Below, in pieces: positions 58,832 to 64,000 of a stretch of DNA of 64,000 bases (the first letter of the stretch is position 1; each line of letters begins with the position of its first letter). This stretch comes from Achromobacter sp. B7 (GTDB lineage: Bacteria; Pseudomonadota; Gammaproteobacteria; Burkholderiales; Burkholderiaceae_B). The stretch spans positions 4,402,001 to 4,466,000 of the forward strand of contig NZ_CP032084.1 in NCBI RefSeq assembly GCF_003600685.1. Reading direction: 5' to 3'. Below the pieces are notes generated by a model, which searched no databases, was not told where the DNA came from, and saw only the letters and a program-made list of their open reading frames with translations. A program made the position numbers and the translations under genes.

Positions 58832-59350
58832 ATGCCCACGTCCGACCTTGTCGATCTCGTCATCTCGCAATGGACCACCGAATGCCCCAACCAAGACTTC
58901 GCGGCCATGGCGGTTGTGACCCGGGTGTTCCGCCTGAACGCCTTTGCGACCCGAAACGTCAATCGCAGCTTTCGCCGCCATCACCTGCACCAGGGCGAAT
59001 TCGACGTCCTGGCGACGCTTTACCGCACCGGCGCGCCGCACGCCTTGAACCCGCAGAAGTTGGTCGAAGCCTTGTTGCTGACATCAGGGGCGATGACGAA
59101 CCGGCTTGACCGGCTGGAACAGGCGGGGCTGCTGGTGCGCAATCCGAACCCCGACGACCGGCGCGGCATCATCGTGTCACTGACCCCTGACGGCCTGCGC
59201 GTCATCAAGCAGGTGCTGAAGGATTACCTGAAGGATCTGGGCGAACTGCTGGATCCGCTCTCGGCCGCCGAACGCAAACAATTGGCCGGCCTGCTGAAAA
59301 AGCTGCTGATCAAGCACGATCAGGAAACGCCCGGAGGGATCGGCGTCTGA
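58832..59350 (+). CDS. MarR-family transcriptional regulator
   Basis: A 172-residue winged-helix dimer. The core is LHQGEFDVLATLYRTGAPHALNPQKLVEALLLTSGAMTNRLDRLEQAGLLVR, with recognition helix TSGAMTNRLDRLEQ and the wing NPNPDDRRGIIVSLT. An inverted repeat in its promoter suggests autoregulation. The MFS gene behind it, 132 bases later, is a likely target. Confidence 0.92.
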   Translation: MPTSDLVDLVISQWTTECPNQDFAAMAVVTRVFRLNAFATRNVNRSFRRHHLHQGEFDVLATLYRTGAPHALNPQKLVEALLLTSGAMTNRLDRLEQAGLLVRNPNPDDRRGIIVSLTPDGLRVIKQVLKDYLKDLGELLDPLSAAERKQLAGLLKKLLIKHDQETPGGIGV

Positions 59351-59482
59351 CGCGCTGCCGCCCATGGCGCGGTTGCCCTAGACGTAGACGTTGATGTCGC
59401 CGTCGCCCTCGTTGCCACCGTTGCCGCCTCCCCTCTCCCTTCGCTTTCTCCCGCCATTTTCGAACCGCCTTCGCTCCGCTTC

Positions 59483-60724
59483 ATGACAGCTTCCCCCGCC
59501 TCCGCGCCCCCCGCCCCGCCTACCCCGCCCACCCCGACGCTGACCGCGCCGATCGTCCTGTTGATGTCGATCGCGACCGGCCTGGCCGTCGCCAGCAACT
59601 ACTACGCGCAACCGCTCCTGCATACGATCGGCCAGCAATTCGGGCTGTCCAACGCCGCGGCGGGGGCCATCGTCACCACGGCCCAGTTGAGCTACGCGTT
59701 GGGTTTGATGCTGCTGGTGCCGCTGGGCGATCTCTTTGAACGCCGCCGTCTGATCGTGCTGATGACCTTGCTGTCAGCGGGCGGCCTGTTGATTTCTTCC
59801 TTCGCCACCCACATCGCGGTGCTGCTGCTGGGCACGGCGCTGACGGGGCTGTTGTCCGTGGTGGCCCAGATTCTGGTGCCGTTCGCGGCCACCCTTGCCG
59901 CCCCGCACGAGCGCGGCAAGGCGGTGGGCACGGTCATGAGCGGCCTGCTGCTGGGCATTCTGCTGGCTCGCACCGTGGCAGGCGTGCTGGCGGACGTGGG
60001 CAGTTGGCGCACCGTGTACTGGGTGGCCGCCGTGCTGATGCTGGGCATGTCCGCCGCCCTGTGGCGTGTGCTGCCGCGCTACCAGAGTCCCACCACGATG
60101 AGCTATCCGCGCCTGTTGGGCTCGATCCTGCGCATGTTTGTCCAAGAGCCGCTGTTTCGCGCGCGGTCGCTGCTAGGCTTTTTGCTGTTCGCCGCGTTCA
60201 GCATGCTGTGGACGCCGTTGACCTTCCTGCTGGCCAGCCCGCCCTATCAATACAGCAACACCACCATCGGCCTGTTCGGCCTGGCCGGGGCGGCGGGCGC
60301 CTATGCCGCGAACCGCTTCGGCCGTCTGGCGGACCGGGGCCTGGGCAACCTGGCCACGCGCGTGGGCCTGCTGCTGCTGCTGGGGTCCTGGGGCCTGATG
60401 GCCTTTGGCCAGGTCTCGGTATTTGCCCTGTTGGCGGGCATTCTGGTGCAGGACCTGGCCATCCAGGGCGTTCATGTCACCAATAGCAGTTCGCTCTATC
60501 GCCTGCGTCCCGAAGCACGCAGCCGCCTTACCGCGGGCTACATGACCAGCTACTTCCTCGGCGGCGCCTCCGGTTCACTGGTATCGTCCTGGCTTTACGC
60601 CCATTTCGGCTGGCCCGGCGTGGTCATCGCGGGCGCTGTTCTGGGCGTAGTTACATTGGCATACGGCGTCTTGGCGCCCAGTGCGCGCATCCCCGAAACA
60701 GCCCCGCCCCCTAGCCGCGTCTAG
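59483..60724 (+). CDS. MFS transporter
   Basis: A 413-residue twelve-helix transporter. SNYYAQPLLHTIGQQFGLSNAAAG and LVPLGDLFERRRLIVLM are typical of the YnfM-type MFS group that exports small compounds. The proline-rich N-terminus (PASAPPAPPTPPTPT) is unusual. It lies 3' of the MarR gene and ends about 100 bases before leuS. Confidence 0.88.
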   Translation: MTASPASAPPAPPTPPTPTLTAPIVLLMSIATGLAVASNYYAQPLLHTIGQQFGLSNAAAGAIVTTAQLSYALGLMLLVPLGDLFERRRLIVLMTLLSAGGLLISSFATHIAVLLLGTALTGLLSVVAQILVPFAATLAAPHERGKAVGTVMSGLLLGILLARTVAGVLADVGSWRTVYWVAAVLMLGMSAALWRVLPRYQSPTTMSYPRLLGSILRMFVQEPLFRARSLLGFLLFAAFSMLWTPLTFLLASPPYQYSNTTIGLFGLAGAAGAYAANRFGRLADRGLGNLATRVGLLLLLGSWGLMAFGQVSVFALLAGILVQDLAIQGVHVTNSSSLYRLRPEARSRLTAGYMTSYFLGGASGSLVSSWLYAHFGWPGVVIAGAVLGVVTLAYGVLAPSARIPETAPPPSRV

Positions 60725-60731
60725 CACCTCC

Positions 60732-60737
60732 TATAAT
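60732..60737 (+). promoter_or_regulatory. -10 hexamer upstream of leuS
   Basis: A perfect TATAAT about 90 bases before the leuS start, at the stop of the MFS gene. I see no good -35, so an extended or weak promoter is possible. Confidence 0.4.
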
Positions 60738-60824
60738 CAGGGGTTTTGACCGCCACCGCGTCAGGCCGCCCCCGCGTCCACGCGGCAGGGCGGCTAGCCC
60801 TTTTTTGCCACCGTGCCCGAGCCC

Positions 60825-63482
60825 ATGCAGGAACGTTACCTCCCCACTACCGTCGAAGCGGCCGCCCATCAAGACTGGCAGGCCCGCGACGCCTATCTGG
60901 TCCACGAACACGCGAAGAACGCCGACGGCTCCGAAAAGCCGAAGTTCTACGCCTGCTCGATGCTGCCCTACCCCAGTGGCAAGCTGCATATGGGCCACGT
61001 GCGCAACTACACCATCAACGACATGATGGCGCGTCAGTTGCGCATGCGCGGCTATAACGTCCTGATGCCCATGGGCTGGGATGCCTTCGGCATGCCGGCG
61101 GAAAACGCCGCCATCAAGTCCAAGGTGCCGCCTGCCAAGTGGACCTACGACAACATCGCCTACATGAAGAAGCAGATGAAGGCGATGGGTCTGGCAATCG
61201 ACTGGACGCGCGAAATGTGCGCCTGCGATCCGCAATACTACAAATGGAACCAGTGGCTGTTCCTGAAGATGCTGGAAAAGGGCGTGGCCTATCGCAAGAC
61301 CCAGGTCGTGAACTGGGACCCGGTCGACCAGACCGTGCTGGCCAACGAACAGGTCATCGACGGCCGTGGCTGGCGCTCAGGCGCGCTGGTTGAAAAGCGC
61401 GAGATCCCGGGCTACTACCTGCGCATCACCGACTACGCCGACGAACTGTTGGGCGCTGTCCAGAACGACCTGCCCGGCTGGCCCGAGCGCGTTCGCCTGA
61501 TGCAGGAAAACTGGATCGGCAAGTCCGAAGGCCTGCGCTTTGCCTTCCCGCACAAGATCGCCGGCCAGGATGGCCAGCTGATCCAGGACGGCAAGCTGTA
61601 CGTTTTCACCACCCGCGCCGACACGATCATGGGCGTGACCTTCTGCGCCGTGGCGCCGGAACACCCGCTGGCCACGCATGCCGCGCAAAACAACCCCGAG
61701 CTGGGCGCGTTCATCGAACAGTGCAAGCTGGGCGGCACGACCGAGGCCGAAATGGCCACGCGCGAAAAAGAAGGCATGCGCACGGGCCTGACCGTCACGC
61801 ACCCCGTCACGGGCGCGGACGTCGAAGTGTGGGTCGGCAACTACGTGCTGATGACCTACGGCGACGGCGCCGTCATGGGCGTGCCCGCCCACGACGAACG
61901 CGACTTTGCCTTCGCCAAGAAATACGACTTGCCCATCGTGCAAGTCGTGGACGTGCCCGGCAAGGAATACTCCGCCGCCGCCTGGCAGGAATGGTATGGC
62001 GACAAGCAGTCTGGCCGCACCATCAATTCCGGCAAGTACGACGGCCTGTCGCACAAGGAAGCCGTGGACGCCATCGCGGCCGACCTGGGCGCGCAAGGCC
62101 TGGGCGAAAAGCAAACCACGTGGCGCCTGCGCGACTGGGGCATCTCGCGCCAGCGCTACTGGGGCACCCCGATCCCGATCATCCACTGCGCCGACTGCGG
62201 CCCGGTGCCGGTTCCCGAAAAAGACCTGCCCGTCGTCCTGCCCGACGACCTGATCCCGGACGGCAGCGGCAACCCGCTGGCCAAGAACGAAGCCTTCCTG
62301 TCCTGCGCCTGCCCCAGCTGCGGCAAGCCCGCGCGCCGCGAAACGGACACGATGGACACGTTTGTGGACTCGTCCTGGTACTTCATGCGCTACACCTCGC
62401 CGGGCAACGACAACGCCATGGTCGACGCGCGCAATGACTACTGGATGCCGATGGACCAGTACATCGGCGGCATCGAGCACGCCGTGCTGCACTTGCTGTA
62501 CGCCCGCTTCTGGACCAAGGTCATGCGCGACATGGGCCTGCTCAATTTCGACGAGCCCTTCACCAAGCTGCTGTGCCAGGGCATGGTGCTGAACCATATC
62601 TATTCGCGCAAGACGCCCCAGGGCGGCATTGAATACTTCTGGCCCGAAGACGTTGAAAACGTCTACGACGACCGTGGCGCCATCACCGGCGCCAAGCTCA
62701 AGTCGGACGGTTCCGCCATCAACTACGGCGGCGTGGGCACGATGTCCAAGTCCAAGAACAACGGTGTCGATCCGCAATCGCTGATCGACACGCTGGGCGC
62801 CGACACGGCACGCCTGTTCGTCATGTTCGCCAGCCCGCCCGAGCAGACGCTTGAATGGTCGGATTCGGGCGTGGAAGGTTCCAACCGCTTCCTGCGTCGC
62901 CTGTGGTCCATCAGCTACGCGCGCCGCGACGCCGTGGCGCGTGGCCTGGCCAATGGCGGTGACTGGTCGCAAGCCACCGCCGCCGTCAAGGATCTGCGCC
63001 GCGAGGTCTACACGCTGCTCAAGCAAGCCGACTACGACTACCAGCGCATCCAGTACAACACCGTCGTGTCCGCCTGCATGAAGATGCTGAACGCCATCGA
63101 CGACGCCAAGCTGCCCGAGGACGCCGCGGCCGATGCCGCCTACGCCGAAACGCTGGGCGTGCTGCTGCGCGTGCTGTACCCGGTGGTCCCGCACATCACC
63201 TGGCACCTGTGGCAAGACCTGGGCTACGCGAAAGAGCTGGGCGACCTGCTGGACGCGCCGTGGCCGCATGTGGACGAAGCCGCCCTGATCGCGGACGAAA
63301 TCGAGCTGATGCTCCAGGTCAACGGCAAGCTGCGCGGCTCGATCCGCGTGGCCGCCGGCGCCGCCAAGGAAGACATCGAAAAGCTCGCTGCCAGCCAGGA
63401 AGAGGTCTCGCGCTTCCTGGAAGGCCGCCCGCCCAAGCGCGTCATCGTGGTGCCGGGCAAACTGGTCAACGTCGTAGGCTGA
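60825..63482 (+). CDS. leuS: Leucyl-tRNA synthetase
   Basis: An 885-residue class I synthetase. The HIGH motif appears as [15 protein letters not shown] and KMSKS as [12 protein letters not shown]. The editing domain between residues 220 and 400 has [12 protein letters not shown] and [11 protein letters not shown]. The ATG at 60825 ([11 protein letters not shown]) is preferred; a GTG four codons upstream is also open. It is followed after 11 bases by lptE, the normal order in this group. Confidence 0.97.
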   Translation: MQERYLPTTVEAAAHQDWQARDAYLVHEHAKNADGSEKPKFYACSMLPYPSGKLHMGHVRNYTINDMMARQLRMRGYNVLMPMGWDAFGMPAENAAIKSKVPPAKWTYDNIAYMKKQMKAMGLAIDWTREMCACDPQYYKWNQWLFLKMLEKGVAYRKTQVVNWDPVDQTVLANEQVIDGRGWRSGALVEKREIPGYYLRITDYADELLGAVQNDLPGWPERVRLMQENWIGKSEGLRFAFPHKIAGQDGQLIQDGKLYVFTTRADTIMGVTFCAVAPEHPLATHAAQNNPELGAFIEQCKLGGTTEAEMATREKEGMRTGLTVTHPVTGADVEVWVGNYVLMTYGDGAVMGVPAHDERDFAFAKKYDLPIVQVVDVPGKEYSAAAWQEWYGDKQSGRTINSGKYDGLSHKEAVDAIAADLGAQGLGEKQTTWRLRDWGISRQRYWGTPIPIIHCADCGPVPVPEKDLPVVLPDDLIPDGSGNPLAKNEAFLSCACPSCGKPARRETDTMDTFVDSSWYFMRYTSPGNDNAMVDARNDYWMPMDQYIGGIEHAVLHLLYARFWTKVMRDMGLLNFDEPFTKLLCQGMVLNHIYSRKTPQGGIEYFWPEDVENVYDDRGAITGAKLKSDGSAINYGGVGTMSKSKNNGVDPQSLIDTLGADTARLFVMFASPPEQTLEWSDSGVEGSNRFLRRLWSISYARRDAVARGLANGGDWSQATAAVKDLRREVYTLLKQADYDYQRIQYNTVVSACMKMLNAIDDAKLPEDAAADAAYAETLGVLLRVLYPVVPHITWHLWQDLGYAKELGDLLDAPWPHVDEAALIADEIELMLQVNGKLRGSIRVAAGAAKEDIEKLAASQEEVSRFLEGRPPKRVIVVPGKLVNVVG

Positions 63483-63493
63483 TGAGGTCAAGC

Positions 63494-64000
63494 ATGTACT
63501 TCGCCGGGCAACTCTCGCACTCCCCCCGCCAATCGTGGCTGCTGCGCGGCGCCTGCCTGGCGCTGTTCATGCTGCTGTCCGCTTGCGGCTTCGCACTGCG
63601 CGGCGTTACGCCGATGCCGTTCGACACGCTTTATGTCGGCATGCCCGATACCACTCAGTTCGGGGCGGACGTGCGCCGCGCGCTGCGCGCGGCCTCGCCC
63701 AATACCAAGCTGGTCGATTCGCCCAAGGAAGCGCAGGCCATTCTGCAGCAGGTTGGCGATACGCGTACGTTGCGCGAGGTGTCTCTGAACGCCCAGGGCC
63801 GGGTCGAGGAATACGAGCTGGGTATCAACTACACGTTCCGTCTCATCGACAACAAGGGCCGTGCGTTGATCCCCGACACCACCTTGTCCATCTACCGCGA
63901 AATGCCGTACGACGACCAAGTGGTGCAGGCCAAGCAAGGTCAGATCGACACCTTGTATAAAGCCATGCAGCGCGACCTGGTGTCCCGTCTGCTGCGCCGC
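63494..64000 (+). CDS. lptE: LPS-assembly lipoprotein LptE (3' partial)
   Basis: LptE plugs the outer-membrane LptD pore for lipopolysaccharide insertion. The reading frame stays open to the last base of the window, giving 169 residues. A lipoprotein signal ends in MLLSACGFALRG, with the lipobox cysteine near residue 32. The N-terminus MYFAGQLSHSPRQSW is longer than in many homologues. The sequence then shows TLYVGMPDTTQFGADVRRAL and TFRLIDNKGRALIPDTTLSIYRE, as in RlpB/LptE. The start has AGG seven bases upstream. Confidence 0.93.
   Translation, partial: MYFAGQLSHSPRQSWLLRGACLALFMLLSACGFALRGVTPMPFDTLYVGMPDTTQFGADVRRALRAASPNTKLVDSPKEAQAILQQVGDTRTLREVSLNAQGRVEEYELGINYTFRLIDNKGRALIPDTTLSIYREMPYDDQVVQAKQGQIDTLYKAMQRDLVSRLLRR

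Noticed and set aside
61377..63491. Open frame of 704 codons on the minus strand
   Set aside because: It is a full mirror of leuS, caused by high GC codon use. Composition is histidine/arginine/valine-rich with no recognisable domain and no ribosome site.
1..64000. Mobile element or genomic island borders
   Set aside because: No transposase, integrase, tRNA attachment site or long direct repeat was seen; codon use looks uniform apart from the AT-rich gap at 45.6 kb.

Overview
The window is a GC-rich chromosomal segment of a betaproteobacterium, most likely Achromobacter or a close Bordetella-like member of the Alcaligenaceae. The support is leuS followed by lptE, rpmB-rpmG, an HU protein with a histone H1-like lysine/alanine tail, a Bug-type solute receptor, and protocatechuate and mandelate catabolic genes. 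I saw no transposase, integrase, tRNA, rRNA or CRISPR array.

Region 1 (about 1-22 kb) looks like a stress and cell-surface block. It holds an ammonia-dependent NAD synthetase, galU, a manganese catalase, and an operon of a glycosyltransferase/UDP-galactopyranose mutase fusion, a family 1-like glycosidase and an ABC exporter. It also holds a four-cysteine-helix copper protein, a DUF2243 membrane protein, an MscS channel, a stand-alone CinA, an Rmf/CrpP-like protein and several small hydrophilic proteins that look disordered. The sensory genes are a PAS hybrid kinase cut by the window edge, a 1044-residue CheB-CheR-PAS-HWE kinase with its receiver protein, and a solo CheB esterase. The main discovery here is that at least eleven of these genes or operons have a sigma-54 type -24/-12 element (GG, ten bases, GC, usually as GGCAC or GGCAT with TTGC) 33 to 95 bases before the start codon. 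No sigma-54 activator is encoded in the window.

Region 2 (22.4-32.6 kb) starts with an rnk-like gene. It then carries a minus-strand catabolic operon in the order benzoylformate decarboxylase, aldehyde dehydrogenase, pobA, aromatic-acid MFS importer, ketopantoate-reductase-family dehydrogenase, pcaH, pcaG, with a divergent LysR regulator. Together these could take 4-hydroxymandelate (or 4-hydroxybenzoylformate) to beta-carboxymuconate.

Region 3 (32.6-41.7 kb) has an acyl-CoA ligase, acyl-CoA dehydrogenase, SDR and thiolase operon, an AraC regulator, a CaiB/BaiF CoA-transferase, a Bug receptor and a two-domain tautomerase. It resembles a beta-oxidation-type route for an unidentified carboxylic acid, without a hydratase in view.

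Region 4 (41.8-64 kb) is mostly core: a ProXWV osmoprotectant importer, a cyclopropane-fatty-acid synthase homologue, a Bcr/CflA pump, rpmB-rpmG, a Liv-type importer with fused permeases and only one ATPase, a SulP transporter, a phosphonopyruvate hydrolase, a hemerythrin, a PBP5-type carboxypeptidase, the HU/H1 protein, a MarR regulator with an MFS pump, leuS, and lptE cut by the window end. Several gene gaps carry unrelated short tandem repeats, the most regular being twenty 8-base units at 19900-20059.
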